Shown piece by piece: positions 12,870-23,667 of a stretch of 64,000 nucleotides of DNA. Under the pieces are notes generated by a model. That model saw only the letters and a list, made by a program, of their open reading frames with translations, had not been told where the DNA came from and made no database searches. The DNA lies in NCBI GenBank assembly GCA_905116865.2, contig CAJHNH020006634.1, positions 1 through 64,000 of the forward strand, written 5' to 3'. This DNA comes from Candidula unifasciata (taxonomy: Eukaryota; Mollusca; Gastropoda; Stylommatophora; Geomitridae). The position numbers and the translations under genes were made by a program. Position 1 is the first letter of the stretch; each line of letters begins with the position of its first letter.

Positions 12870-13690
12870 GTCTTTATACACTCCAACGAGTCTGGTGTAA
12901 AGTAAATGAGATCTTTACTATATTGATGCTGCCATTTTACTTTACACTGTTTACCATTTCTACTTTTATGTTTACATGTGTTTACATTTTTACTTAGCAT
13001 TTTAAGGATAAATTATATAAATAATCTGCCATGCTGTACCCATATTTATAGTTTCTGTTATTGCATCCAATTTATTTTCTAGCTGCTTTCATTTATTAAA
13101 TTGTATGAAATTTAGTATAAAGTAGTGTATCCATTAAATGGGTATCAATTACCCATTTTTTATGTACATTTTGTGTCGCAACTATTTGGCTTATTTAATT
13201 AAATTACATTTTATTTAGCATGTTTCACACTGTCAGTCCTTTATGAACGTGTTTTTTATTTACACACCATTTATTAAAATCCATGCTCAAAACTATTTTA
13301 TAAACTGAAAGTCCAAAATTTTCTCATTCCGTTCACTAAACTGTCATTTTTATTTGTGATTTTATTTAGGTAATTTCTAGAATCAACTATATATATATAT
13401 AAAAATATAAATTTGACATTCCATTTTTATAAAGCTCTATTTATGTCTTTTTTTCCATATAATATATATTTTATAGCATGTAAACTTCATAAATTTTAAT
13501 CACACGAACTGACTTTTTGTGAGGTGGATATTGTGAATGTGTTGGCTTTTCTCTGCAGGAATTTCTTCAGTGTCATTTGATAAGATGATAAGTATGGCTG
13601 GTCAAAGTATGGGTGACATTCTGTGTTTTTCATTTTGTTGTGCTTCCTAAATGTTTCTTTTTCTGTTATATAGTTGTTTTTTAAGTCAGT
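12870..13690. other. AT-rich sequence, no gene
   Basis: A very AT-rich stretch with an (AT)n patch near 13388. The minus-strand 67-residue frame at 13496-13699 has no recognisable motif. Confidence 0.4.
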
Positions 13691-13692
13691 AT

Positions 13693-16600
13693 AAGTCAAG
13701 GCTACAGTCTCAGTTAGTGGGTGTACAAGTCAAGGCTACAGTCTCAGTTAGTGGGTGTACAAGTCAAGTCTACAGTCTCAGTTAGTGAGTGTAAACGTCA
13801 AGGCTACAGTCTCAGTTAGTGGGTGTACAAGTCAAGGCTACAGTCTCAGTTAGTGAGTTTATAAGTCAAGGCTACAGCCTCAGTTAGTGGGTGTACAAGT
13901 CTAGGCTACAGTCTCAGTTAGTGAGTGTATAAGTCAAGGCTATAGTCTCAGTTAGTGGGTGTACAAGTCAAGGCTATAGTCTCAGTTAGTGGGTGTACAA
14001 GTCAAGGCTACAGTCTCAGTTAGTGAGTGTACAAGTCTAGGCTACAGCCTCAGTGGGAGTAATCAAGTCAAGGTTACAGCCTCAGTGGGAGTAATCAAGT
14101 CAAGGTTACAGCCTCAGTGGGAGTAATCAAGTCAAGGTTACAGCCTCAGTGGGAGTAATCAAGTCAAGGTTACAGCCTCAGTGGGAGTGATCAAGTCAAA
14201 GTTACAGCCTCAGTGGGAGTAAACAAGTCAAGGTTACAGCCTCAGTAGGAGTAAACAAGTCAAGGTTACAGCCTCAGTAGGAGTAAACAAGTCAAGGTTA
14301 CAGCCTCAGTGGGAGTGATCAAGTCAAGGTTACAGCCTCAGTGGGAGTGATCAAGTCAAGGTTACAGCCTCAGTAGGAGTAAACAAGTCAAGCTTACAGC
14401 CTCAGTAGGAGTAAACAAGTCAAGGTTACAGCCTCAGTGGGAGTAAACAAGTCAAGCTTACAGCCTCATTAGGAGTAAACAAGTCAAGGTTACAGTCTCA
14501 GTAGGAGTAAACAAGTCAAGGTTACAGCCTAAGTGGGAGTAAACAAGTCAAGGTGACAGCCTCAGTAGGAGTAAACAAGTCAAGGTTACAGCCTAAGTGG
14601 GAGTAAACAAGTCAAGGCTACAGCCTCAGTGGGGGTGATCAAGTCAAGGTTACAGCCTAAGTGGGAGTAAACAAGTCAAGGTTACAGCCTCAGTGGGAGT
14701 GATCAAGTCAAGGTTACAGCCTCAGTATGAGTGTACAAGTCAAGGTTACAGCCTCAGTGGGAGTGATCAAGTCAAGGTTAGAGCCTAAGTGGGAGTAAAC
14801 AAGTCAAGGTTACAGCCTCAGTAGGAGTAAACAAATCAAGGTTACAGCCTCAGTAGGAGTAAACAAGTCAAGGTTACAGCCTCAGTAGGAGTAAACAAGT
14901 CAAGGTTACAGCCTCAGTGGGAGTAATCAAGTCAAGGTTACAGCCTAAGTGGGAGTGATCAAGTCAAGGTTAAAGCCTAAGTGGGAGTGATCAAGTCAAG
15001 GTTACAGCCTAAGTGGGAGTGATCAAGTCAAGGTTACAACCTCAGTAGGAGTAAACAAGTCAAGGTTACAGCCTCAGTGGGAGTAAACAAGTCAAGGTTA
15101 CAGCCTCAGTGGGAGTAAACAAGTCAAGGTTACAGCCTCAGTAGGAGTAAACAAGTCAAGCTTACAGCCTCAGTAGGAGTAAACAAGTCAAGGTTACAGC
15201 CTCAGTGGGAGTAAACAAGTCAAGCTTACAGCCTCATTAGGAGTAAACAAGTCAAGGTTACAGTCTCAGTAGGAGTAAACAAGTCAAGGTTACAGCCTAA
15301 GTGGGAGTAAACAAGTCAAGGTGACAGCCTCAGTAGGAGTAAACAAGTCAAGGTTACAGCCTAAGTGGGAGTAAACAAGTCAAGGCTACAGCCTCAGTGG
15401 GGGTGATCAAGTCAAGGTTACAGCCTAAGTGGGAGTAAACAAGTCAAGGTTACAGCCTCAGTGGGAGTGATCAAGTCAAGGTTACAGCCTCAGTATGAGT
15501 GTACAAGTCAAGGTTACAGCCTCAGTGGGAGTGATCAAGTCAAGGTTAGAGCCTAAGTGGGAGTAAACAAGTCAAGGTTACAGCCTCAGTAGGAGTAAAC
15601 AAATCAAGGTTACAGCCTCAGTAGGAGTAAACAAGTCAAGGTTACAGCCTCAGTAGGAGTAAACAAGTCAAGGTTACAGCCTCAGTGGGAGTAATCAAGT
15701 CAAGGTTACAGCCTAAGTGGGAGTGATCAAGTCAAGGTTAAAGCCTAAGTGGGAGTGATCAAGTCAAGGTTACAGCCTAAGTGGGAGTGATCAAGTCAAG
15801 GTTACAACCTCAGTAGGAGTAAACAAGTCAAGGTTACAGCCTCAGTGGGAGTAAACAAGTCAAGGTTACAGCCTCAGTGGGAGTAAACAAGTCAAGGTTA
15901 CAGCCTCAGTAGGAGTGTACAAGTCAAGGTTACAGCCTCAGTAGGAGTGTACAAGTCAAGGTTACAGCCTCAGTAGGAGTGATCAAGTCAAGGTTACAGC
16001 CTCAGTGGGAGTGATCAAGTCAAGGTTACAGCCTTAGTAGGAGTAAATAAGTCAAGGTTACAGCCTCAGTGGGAGTAAACAAGTCAAGGTTACAGCCTCA
16101 GTGGGGGTAAACAAGTCAAGGTTACAGCCTCAGTAGGAGTAAACAAGTCAAGGTTACAGCCTCAGTGGGGGTAAACAAGTCAAGGTTACAGCCTCAGTAG
16201 GAGTAAACAAGTCAAGGTTACAGCCTCAGTAGGAGTAAACAAGTCAAGGTTGCAGCCTCAGTAGGAGTAAACAAGTCAAGGTTACAGCCTCAGTAGGAGT
16301 AAACAAGTCAAGGTTACAGCCTCAGTAGGAGTAAACAAGTCAAGCTTACAGCCTCAGTAGGAGTAAACAAGTCAAGGTTACAGCCTCAGTGGGAGTAAAC
16401 AAGTCAAGGTTACAGCCTCAGTGGGAGTGATCAAGTCAAGGTTACAGCCTCAGTGGGAGTAAACAAGTCAAGGTTACAGCCTCAGTGGGAGTAAACAAGT
16501 CATGGTTACAGCCTCAGTGGGGGTAAACAAGTCAAGGTTACAGCCTCAGTAGGAGTAAACAAGTCAAGGTTACAGCCTAAGTGGGAGTAAACAAGTCAAG

Positions 16601-16768
16601 GTTACAGCCTCAGTAGGAGTAAACAAGTCAAGGTTACAGCCTCAGTGGGAGTAAACAAGTCAAGGTTACAGCCTCAGTCAGTGAGAGTGTCAAAGTCAAG
16701 GTTACAGCCTCAGTTGTTGGGACTGTACACATCAAGGCTACAGCCTCAGTCAGTGGGAATGAACAAGG
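13693..16768 (+). repeat. 3.1-kb minisatellite, 32/34-bp unit, about 90 copies
   Basis: The left 350 bases use a 34-bp unit (AAGTCAAGGCTACAGTCTCA plus GTTAGTGGGTGTAC). From about 14040 the unit is 32 bp (AAGTCAAGGTTACAGCCTCA plus GTGGGAGTAATC and variants in the last six bases). The last units revert towards the longer form. Variant units are not randomly distributed: a 768-bp block of 24 units is duplicated in tandem. There are no unique spacers, so it is not a CRISPR-like array. No gene lies within 900 bases on either side. Confidence 0.97.
14350..15917 (+). repeat. 768-bp higher-order duplication inside the minisatellite
   Basis: Rare unit variants recur at exactly 768 bp: the CAAGCTTACAGCCTCATTAG variant at 14453 and 15221, and TAAAGCCTAAGTGGGAGTGA at 14971 and 15739. 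768 is 24 x 32. The copies diverge just before 14350 (GATC against AAAC) and just after 15915 (GTGTAC against AAAC), which fixes the duplicated block. Confidence 0.9.
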
Positions 16769-17200
16769 CAGAAATTACTACTTTATCTACCTACAAATGA
16801 ATGTATTAGCAGTTGATTAGTTCTGCAATGGAGAAGTTTTTCATGCTCAGAAACTTCACGTGTCATCTGACAAAGTAGTATGCTGATTGAGTCATGGATT
16901 TAATGCACAAATGAACTTCCACTGCTCTTGTATTAGATAACTAATGAATTTTATGTGTGACAGAGACACAGAGTTTGAGAAAGAGAGAGAGAGAGAAAGT
17001 AAAAGATAAAAAGTGAGAAAGAACGACAGAAAGGAAGACAAGCTATGCCAGAAAATGCAGTGTAATGACAAGTTCACACTAAGCCCTATATAGAAAAGGA
17101 AAACAGTAAACAAATGACTAACATTTTATTGATTTAATTTTCAAAATTTTGGATTATAGTTTTGATTTTTTATTGTTTTCATATATTTTACATGAACCCT
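16769..17200. other. Intergenic sequence with a GA-rich patch
   Basis: A GAGAGAGAGA-rich patch lies near 16978-17010. The hydrophobic minus-strand frame across it is a by-product of the purine-rich strand. No gene. Confidence 0.4.
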
Positions 17201-17204
17201 GCAG

Positions 17205-17425
17205 AATAGTCTCTTCTTCTTCTGCATGTTCACTGGTTGTAAACTCTGACTGGTAAGATCTGGTTGTTCATCCACTTCTGGACTTTACTTTGTTCCAGAA
17301 CTTGGGTTTTGCATGCGCTGCCATTTTACAGATCTGGCTTATTTGTATGCAGACTGTTGGTTCCTTGTATATCAGGCAGAAGCACTCCAACTTTGAAGGA
17401 AATGAGGCAGTGGGTCGTTCTGTCC
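17205..17425 (+). repeat. Element A copy
   Basis: The order of blocks is TTCTTCTTCTGCATGTTCAC, GTTGTAAACTCTG, GTTGTTCATCCACTTCTGG, ACTTTACTTTGTTCCAGA, TTTTACAGATCTGGCTTATT, TGTATGCAGACTGTTGGTTC, then CTCCAACTTTGAAGGAA. It is missing the 3' GACATGCTTGTTAGG block. It gives the clearest view of the family's 5' end. Confidence 0.75.
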
Positions 17426-17629
17426 CCCTCCCCCTCTCCCTTCATTAATATGGACCTAGAACCAACACTGGATTGCAGAATACAGGTTTTGTCGTCTGCC
17501 TTATGTGATGTACTGAGGTTTGATCCCAAACTAGTGGCCAGTTTGGATGTTTTATGAGTTATTACAGATCTGAGGTCCAATCTTATCAAATGAACATCAT
17601 TGAAAAGGCAGCATGGATTTAAATTGCTC

Positions 17630-17652
17630 ATCTCCTCCCCCCCCCCCCCCCT
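17630..17652 (+). repeat. C-rich tract
   Basis: A run of about 18 C with flanking TCCTCCCC. Simple low-complexity sequence. Confidence 0.7.
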
Positions 17653-17659
17653 CCCCAAT

Positions 17660-17995
17660 AATACTATGGGACAGAATATATGAAGGCTTTACACGTGACA
17701 GCTCATGAGAGGATTTGGTTTGCTTTGAATATACTGTGCGTGTATAAGGATGTTATCCTACATTCATATATTTTATCAGTTTTTGATTTACTAATTATAA
17801 TAGTATTTATTACATTTTCTTTAATTGTACATTGTTACAGTTATTTAATAAAACACAAATGTGCCATTTATTTTGTCTATGTGTAGTTTTTAAAACATAG
17901 TTAGAAAAGAAAGAGAAAATGTCATTTCCACAGCAAAAGTTTTTATATGCATAAAGCAGTGCAAACAAATGTACTAGCGTCTTTCTCTTAAGTAG
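17660..17995. other. AT-rich sequence, no gene
   Basis: The 68-residue hydrophobic frame at 17680-17886 is AT-driven and has no family motif. Confidence 0.35.
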
Positions 17996-17999
17996 GGGG

Positions 18000-18290
18000 T
18001 GAATTGATACATGACAAGGCAGATGTGATCAAGGCGTTTTGGGAGCAAGCAACGGAATCAGTAGAGAAAAAAGATTATTATGGCCTGGAAAGAACGAGGC
18101 ACCTGGGTGTAACCAGAGGGTCTAGCCAGCTCACTAGGTTCACAGGAAAGGCAAAACGGACATATAACCAGATTGTGACTGGTACCATCAATATTTGAAC
18201 TCTGCGCTGGCTGCTGAAGATGAGGACGGAGCATGCATGAAAATGCCCTTAGTGCTGTGATGTCAATTCTGAACTCAGCTCAACTCTTAA
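18000..18290 (+). mobile_element. LINE fragment (RNase H family B), C-terminus and 3' end
   Basis: An open frame at 18004-18198 reads HDKADVIKAFWEQATES and later GSSQLTRFTGKAKRTYNQ, then stops; after the stop the sequence continues as LRWLLKMRTEHA in the same register. The same string occurs on the minus strand at 31639-31979, directly after an RNase H motif (GHTGVLGNEHADRLTG). This is the C-terminal tail of that LINE's ORF2. It is inactive, being 5' truncated and containing stops. Confidence 0.75.
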
Positions 18291-18860
18291 GTAACTGACA
18301 GTGAACTGTAGGTGTTTTACAGGTCCTTCTGTATATAGGTCCTTACAACTAAATCACAGTACATTTTGGCGGAGTCCCCTCAAAAATTGGTTATAAGAAG
18401 TGTTTCCATGTTGCATTGAGTGACATTTTAACGTGCTTACAAAGTTATGTGTTCTGAATGTATTCGTATTACAAATCGACAAGCGGATATTGTGAAGTGG
18501 ATATACAAGATTTTAAAATTTTGCTGTTAAATAACAGCAATTTGAATTTAAATTCACGGCAGACAGTCATGTGTGTGTCACTGTTTCTAGTCAGTAATTT
18601 TGATTTTTGGGAACTGGCAATTTATTCTTTTTCTACTTTGAATGTAGAAATCTCACTTTTAGCGAAAATACAAACAGGTAATTTAGAAGCCATATCTGGA
18701 GAATATCGACAGTTGTCAGGTGCAAACTATTTTGTGTTGGAAGAAAACTATTGCTTTCATATTGACTGTGCATAAATGGTGCAACCACACTGTGGATAAA
18801 TTGTGTCAAGATATTTTCTTATGCACATTTGCAGCTGTATGGTCTGTGTTAATTTTTGTG
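18291..18860. other. Unrecognised 105-residue frame, probably non-coding
   Basis: A frame at 18458-18775 is open for 105 residues, but it has no recognisable domain, ordinary AT-rich composition and no splice context. I do not call it a gene. Confidence 0.3.
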
Positions 18861-18864
18861 AATT

Positions 18865-19090
18865 TTCTGCTTTGCGAACACTGGCTGTAAACTCTGGCAG
18901 AAACTTCTGGTTGTTCACCTACTTCTTATGCATATTTTCAATAGTACGGTCTGGCAGAAACTTCTGGTTGTTCACCTACTTCTTATGCATATTTGCAATT
19001 GTACGGTCTGTGTTCATTTTTTTGAATTTTCTACTTTGCGAACACTGGCTGTAAACTTCTGGTTGTTCAACTAATTCTGGACTTTAGTCT
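18865..19090 (+). repeat. Element A copy with a local tandem duplication
   Basis: The 5' block (GGCTGTAAACTCTGGCAGAA, CTTCTGGTTGTTCACCTACT) is repeated with the intervening TTATGCATATTTGCAAT sequence. This is a small-scale version of the tandem amplification seen at 37118-37950, again from the 5' part of the element. Confidence 0.7.
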
Positions 19091-20340
19091 TGTGTATGTT
19101 TCACAGCAGTATTTTTATACTCAATTTGATAAAGTACAAATGTCCACCAACCCCCCCCCCCTCCCCCCTTTTTCCCCCACCCAGGCTCCTCTGATGCAAC
19201 AATACCCTCTCAGAATCAAAGCGTTAGCACTGATATTTATTTACTTTTGCTGGAATAGCTTTCAGTTTATTTCTACATGTTATTGAAGTTTATGTTCATG
19301 TTGACTGTGGCAAAAGCATTTTTGTTTGTCTGTAAGAGCCTTTATTGTTATATTTATTCGGCACACTTATTTACCTTAAAAATGACGTATAGTTCTATAA
19401 AATTTGTCGAAAATTAATGAAACTGTAAATAATTTGTGTGTACACCTCCTCGATAAAACTGTAAACACAGAGGGACTCCATTCTTGCTCAAGAACGGGAA
19501 TCCCCGTTGACCCAGTTGGCCTATAAATAGAGATGGCCTTAGTGTTTTATTAGATATTTGATGAGACCAGCCTTCTTCTGCTGGTAATGTTTATTAGCAT
19601 TAATATAGAACACAAGAAAGACTATAGATATGAAACATTCAGTTGTTTCGCAAATGAGGCACAATATAAGATTTACTGATGATATTAATTTCCTTGCAAA
19701 TGCAGAATCAGAACTCTCAATATTCATAAGATCAAATAAATCAGCTGTATTTTGTAAAATAAGTGTTCACTCAGAAAAGTGAAAAATACTGTTAAATAGC
19801 TTTAAAAAAATATTCAACATTTAAGATAATGCTGAACGGTTGAAAAAAAATAAAATGTGAATATTTCTAAATATCTTAAATCCAGTTAATATAAGATGCA
19901 TGCTTATGAAACACAAAGGTAAAAGTCAGAGCTAGCAGATTTGATTGAAGTGTTTCTTTGTCCAACCCAATGTCTTTTTTCTAGGCATTGGATTGGACAG
20001 TAAAACACCTCACATCTGTGAAGGAAACATCATCACACTAGGCCTGATCCCAGCCAGTCTGTCTGTAGTGTGTTGAATGATGACTCTGTTGTTACATCTT
20101 ACTATGCCTCTCCATAGATGTCGTTGGTCAAGGTTCCATCTTCACAGTCGACTCGTCACCCGATAACTGCTCCATTCCTATACACACAAAATGTCCTTCA
20201 CTGTCCCATTTGAAATACTTGTCAGTCCCTGTAAAGTCTTGAAGCTTGCAAATGCAAAGTAAAAATGCATAAGTCAGCTGTCAGATGTGCCATCACACAA
20301 ACATGTTAGAAAACTGGCATCAGAATATTAACGAAGATAA
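19091..20340. other. Intergenic sequence, no gene
   Basis: A C-rich patch lies at 19150-19180. A 62-residue minus-strand frame at 19539-19727 has no motif. Nothing else is recognised. Confidence 0.4.
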
Positions 20341-20344
20341 AATA

Positions 20345-21345
20345 TCTGGATGTGTTTAAAGACTTGAAAAAAGCTTTTGACATGATAGAACATTCTATCC
20401 TTATTAGAAAACTAGAAATAATGAACTTCAGTTGTAATCTAGTAACGTTATTAAGATCCTTTCTGTTTAATAGGAAACAGGTAGTTTCATACAATAAATC
20501 CCTGTCAGACTACTGTGGTGAATACTGGAGTACCCCAGGGCTCTATTCTTGGCTCTTTGTTATTTGCCATTTATATAAATGATCTTCTTTTAAGTCTGTC
20601 GTCGCCCTGTGACTTATTTGCAGATGACTGTACAGTCTATACAAGTGCTCAAATGTGTGATATTCTAGAGTCATCTTTACAACAGGAATTAAACAATGTA
20701 GTTTCCTGGAGCTATGCAAACAGAATGCGAATTAACATTAGTAAAACAAAATGCATGTTAATATCAAAAAGACAACAGCTATATTCTTCAGTTAATAGAA
20801 TACTCTTCAACTCTACATCAGTAACAACCTAGTAGAATGTGTAACTGAGCAAAAAGCTTTAGGCGTAATTATTGATAGAAATTTAATCTTCACTTCTCAT
20901 GTGCAAGCTCTAGTGAAACAAACAGCTAAAAAGGTAAACCAGCTTGCAAAAATTAAACACTTTCTAGATGAAAACACCAGAAGGATGTTCTATACCTCCC
21001 ATATTCAGACTCATCTAGACTACTGCTCCACAATATGAGAGAGCTGTCCAAGTTCAGTCATGAAACAGCTTAAAGCTCTTCAAAAAAGATCTGTACGCTT
21101 AGTCAGTAATAATAATGGAAGAGACAGTTCCAGTTTACATAAAGATCTTAAGTTACTACCCTTCCATAAACGATTAATTTTCAATAAGGCCAAAGTTATT
21201 CATAAAATCTTATTTAAAAATGCTCCAGATTACCTTTGGCCATTCTTTAAGTATATTGGGCAACATAGGAAATTCCTAAACATATTACACATCCCTAAAC
21301 CTAGAATAGACTTGTACAAAATAAGATTCACTGTCATTTAGTTCT
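20345..21345 (+). mobile_element. Degenerate non-LTR reverse transcriptase, probably CR1/L2-like
   Basis: Three overlapping open pieces make up one RT. 20352-20582 has DLKKAFDMIEHSIL (the FDxVDH-type motif, with Asp). 20515-20832 has GVPQGSILGSLLFAIYINDL and, at 20617-20628, the catalytic FADD box followed by NRMRINISKTKCM. 21060-21341 has the thumb LKALQKRSVRLV and a C-terminal region. The pieces are separated by frameshifts and stops, and the endonuclease is absent, so it is a dead 5'-truncated copy. The clade is inferred from the GVPQGSILGPLLF/FADD style and from the absence of an RNase H region. It points toward the RIIa-domain gene and ends about 200 bases from its stop codon. Confidence 0.85.
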
Positions 21346-21543
21346 TGCAAACATCTTACTTTTCATAGAGCATTCATTTTATCAGCTCAGAATTACAAAA
21401 CAGTTATCAATTATACATAAAATGCACAAACTGAGATGAAATCTTCAATTTTATGTCATCTCTGAGTATCAAATGGTAATAGTAACCTATCAACAACAGC
21501 CACACATCACACAAAGGAAGTGGTTCCAGTATATTTAGCAAAG

Positions 21544-21657
21544 TTAACATGGTTGCTTTGTTTCATGATCTCTCTTCTGCTTCAGTTGTTGAACCTCTCT
21601 AATCAAGAAATCCAGCGGGTCCTCTGGTCTGTTGTAGACAACATCAGAAGTTAAATT
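21544..21657 (-). CDS. RIIa-domain gene, terminal coding exon
   Basis: It is preceded by a pyrimidine-rich acceptor (TCTGTTCTTTCTGCAG). It encodes NLTSDVVYNRPEDPLDF and the charged C-terminus ending KQPC, then TAA. Confidence 0.75.
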   Translation of the reverse strand, partial: NLTSDVVYNRPEDPLDFLIREVQQLKQKRDHETKQPC

Positions 21658-23066
21658 CTGCAGAAAGAACAGACACATAATAAAAATTTGGTTTTCTATT
21701 ATAATTTTCATCGATGCCTCATTTTGGGAAAACAAAAATAGACCCACTGCCTACCTAAAAGTGTGTCATAAGAGTCGACTAACTGGGAGCTTCCTTTAAA
21801 GTTGGAATGCACCAGCCTAATAGACAAGCAACCAACAGACTGCATATAAAAAAGTTAGATCTCTAAAACGGATGTGTCTGCAACACTCAGATTCTAGAGT
21901 CCAGAAGTGGACAAACAAACAGAACTTTCTGCCAGAGTGTAGAAGGGACCCCAACGGTAAGGAGAGAGGGGGGGGGGGGAGACCTACTGCCCCCCCCCAA
22001 CCTTCAGAAATGTTGTACAAGGTGTCTAAGTATGGATGCTTTTTTCACAGTCTTAGTGCGTCTGCCTACGAAACAAGGAACCAACAGTCTGCATACACGT
22101 AAGCCAGATCTGTGAAATGGATGTGCACACAAAACTTGGCTCTCCTCCGAACTTCGTCCCCATATTATGGCGGCCAAACAAATACCCTAACAGGGTTTCA
22201 TTTGTGTGTAAAATGCGGACTTCCTCCGATGAACACATCGTGGCAAAACTAGGATTACAATTTCGAGAAATGCAATAATACACACGATAATAGTGACATG
22301 GCGGGGAGACCACGCTCTCCAGTGCAGGTTAGCGATAGTGTTCTTCCGATTAAACTCATCGCTGAGTGTATCCCTAAACTAGATAGCTGGGACTCATGAG
22401 CAGCAGCTACAGCATCTCCTGCAACTTCCTCCAATGTATTTGCTCGTGAGTCCCAGCCATTTAGTTTAGCCCCCATCCCCGCCGCCCACAAAGCGACGGG
22501 GGGGGGGGGATACTGTCGGCGGTGTGGTATAGTCGCCAGAAAGAGGTCAGCAATTAACATATTGCTGAGGCCCTGTTAGAGTATTTGTTTGCCCTCGATA
22601 ATATTGGCCCATTATTCGGAGGCAATCCTAGTTTTGCCACGATTTTTTCCTCGGCAGGCACTCCGCATTTTGCACACCACTGAGGCCCAGTTAAGGTATC
22701 TGTTTGGCCGCCATAAAATGGAGGAGAGCCCAAAACTCAAGTTCTGAAACAGGACCAAATTGTAAAAGTAGAAGAACAACCAGAACTGTCCACCAGAGTT
22801 TACAGGCAGGTAACATTGATAAAAAGAAATGAGGTGAGAGCTTAATTTTTCCCCAAACACAAAGCACGGCAGAAAAAAAAGGGGCGAGGGAGTATATGTG
22901 TACCTACCCGGAAGAGTTCCACGATGTTATGTTTTTCTAGATAACTGATAGATTTCTTGTATGGATCTTCTGTTGGTTCGGTGTAACTCTCGGACCCAGT
23001 TTTTTCTCTCGTGTTGCTGTCCATTTGTTGTGGGCTGGAGACTGTCAACTCGTTGGCTTCCGCCAT
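21544..23066 (-). CDS. Small RIIa/Dpy-30-like dimerisation-docking domain protein (two exons)
   Basis: Coding exons are 23066-22908 (159 nt, starting at the ATG MAEANEL) and 21657-21544 (114 nt, ending TAA), joined in phase 0 by a CGG/GTAGGT donor and a TGTTCTTTCTGCAG acceptor. The product has 90 residues. Residues 1-38 are polar and probably disordered. From residue 43, YLEKHNIVELFR joins NLTSDVVYNRPEDPLDFLIR and EVQQLKQKRD. This helix-turn-helix pattern, with the RPEDPxxFL motif, is typical of the RIIa/Dpy-30 fold at the ends of EFCAB10, TEX55 and some adenylate kinases. Such domains dimerise and bind amphipathic helices in cilia and sperm flagella, so a ciliary role is likely but inferred. 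No EF-hand or kinase follows; the stop comes right after the domain. The intron holds Element A copies and a foldback element. Confidence 0.75.
21785..21965 (-). repeat. Element A copy, inside the RIIa-gene intron
   Basis: Read on the minus strand it runs AGAAAGTTCTGTTTGTTTGT, CCACTTCTGGACTCTAGAAT, the CAGTCTGTTGGTTGCTTG block, and ends with AGTCGACTCTTATGACAC. Most of the internal blocks are present. Confidence 0.7.
21969..22003. repeat. G- and C-rich simple tracts
   Basis: A run of about 11 G is followed by a run of about 9 C. Low-complexity sequence between two Element A copies. Confidence 0.6.
22040..22140 (-). repeat. Element A fragment
   Basis: The minus strand reads ATCTGGCTTACGTGTATGCA, GACTGTTGGTTCCTTG, then AGGCAGACGCACTA. 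It is joined at 22140 to the foldback element. Confidence 0.65.
22160..22730. mobile_element. Nested foldback (inverted-repeat) element
   Basis: The outer arms are inverted copies: 22168-22255 (TATGGCGGCCAAACAAATAC, CGTGGCAAAACTAGGATT) and 22622-22727 reversed. Inside, a second pair is inverted: CTAAACTAGATAGCTGGGAC at 22374 against the reverse complement of the sequence near 22440-22472. The block CCCTCGATAATATTGGCCCA, TTATTCGGAGG also ends the foldback element at 46973-47268, so both belong to one MITE-like family. No coding sequence. Confidence 0.7.
22735..22812 (-). repeat. Element A 5' fragment
   Basis: The minus strand reads CTGTAAACTCTGGTGGACAG, TTCTGGTTGTTCTTC and onward. Only the 5' block is present. 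Confidence 0.6.
22908..23066 (-). CDS. RIIa-domain gene, coding exon 1
   Basis: It begins at the ATG at 23066-23064 and is open to the donor (CGG, then GTAGGT). The exon encodes 53 residues ending SYLEKHNIVELFR. An upstream in-frame start was not found. Confidence 0.75.
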
Positions 23067-23069
23067 GTT

Positions 23070-23280
23070 GCTTATCTGTCGTCATGACGACATTCACTTC
23101 TGCCTGTAGGTATAACTAAGCAATGCATTTTGGTAAAGGTGACTTCTGCAGGATACAGTACATATATGAGTATAGTAAGACAACAATAATTTGTTGGCCG
23201 AAAATCCAACAAAGTAAAGAAAATCGGAATTGTCGGCACACTAGATGAGGACACGTCGCTGGTATCCAGTAATTAATGTG
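23070..23280 (-). promoter_or_regulatory. Likely 5' flank of the RIIa-domain gene
   Basis: This is the sequence immediately upstream of the ATG at 23066. It contains TGTCGTCATGACGAC at 23077-23091, a near-palindrome around TCATGA. No TATA box or initiator is clear, so the promoter call is only positional. Confidence 0.3.
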
Positions 23281-23284
23281 GTAA

Positions 23285-23585
23285 ATAAGTAAAGATCCCT
23301 TTTCAGGACTTAGGCGCATCGGGTATTACTATTACTATATGGGAAGAGCGTCTCATATTTAACAGACCGATCGGCACTGGATGGGTAATGTGGTCAGCAT
23401 TACGCCGGCCGTCTTTACTTCCCCAGAACAGCCATCCAGATACCCATTTTAGGCTGTGTCGACCTGCGACGTCTCATACCATGATAAAAGTCCAGGAAAC
23501 TAACAGTGGGTTTCGATCGCTGTACGATGGATTGCGAGTCGGACTCGCAACGTCTAAGCCACGGACGCCGCATTGTCGACTATGA
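23285..23585 (-). mobile_element. tRNA-derived SINE (family 2), copy
   Basis: On the minus strand the head begins GCGGCGTCCGTGGCTTAGAC (A-box-like TGGCTTAGACG), with a B-box-like GCGATCGAAACCC about 45 bp later. The body has CCTAAAATGGGTATCTGG, GGAAGTAAAGACGGCCGGC and GTAATGCTGACCACATTACC. The same body follows different tRNA-like heads at 43265-43605 and 56365-56640. Confidence 0.75.
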
Positions 23586-23667
23586 ACAAACAAAATAAAT
23601 TCAAACCTTGTCTAATATTCTAGCTGTCACTTCATTTGGGAAAGAAAGTAACTAAGAGAAACTATAG

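Noticed and set aside
13693..16768. CRISPR-like array
   Set aside because: Units are contiguous with no unique spacers, the DNA is eukaryotic and no cas-like gene is present; it is a minisatellite.
18458..18775. 105-residue plus-strand frame as a gene
   Set aside because: No motif, no splice signals of note, AT-rich composition; chance open frame.
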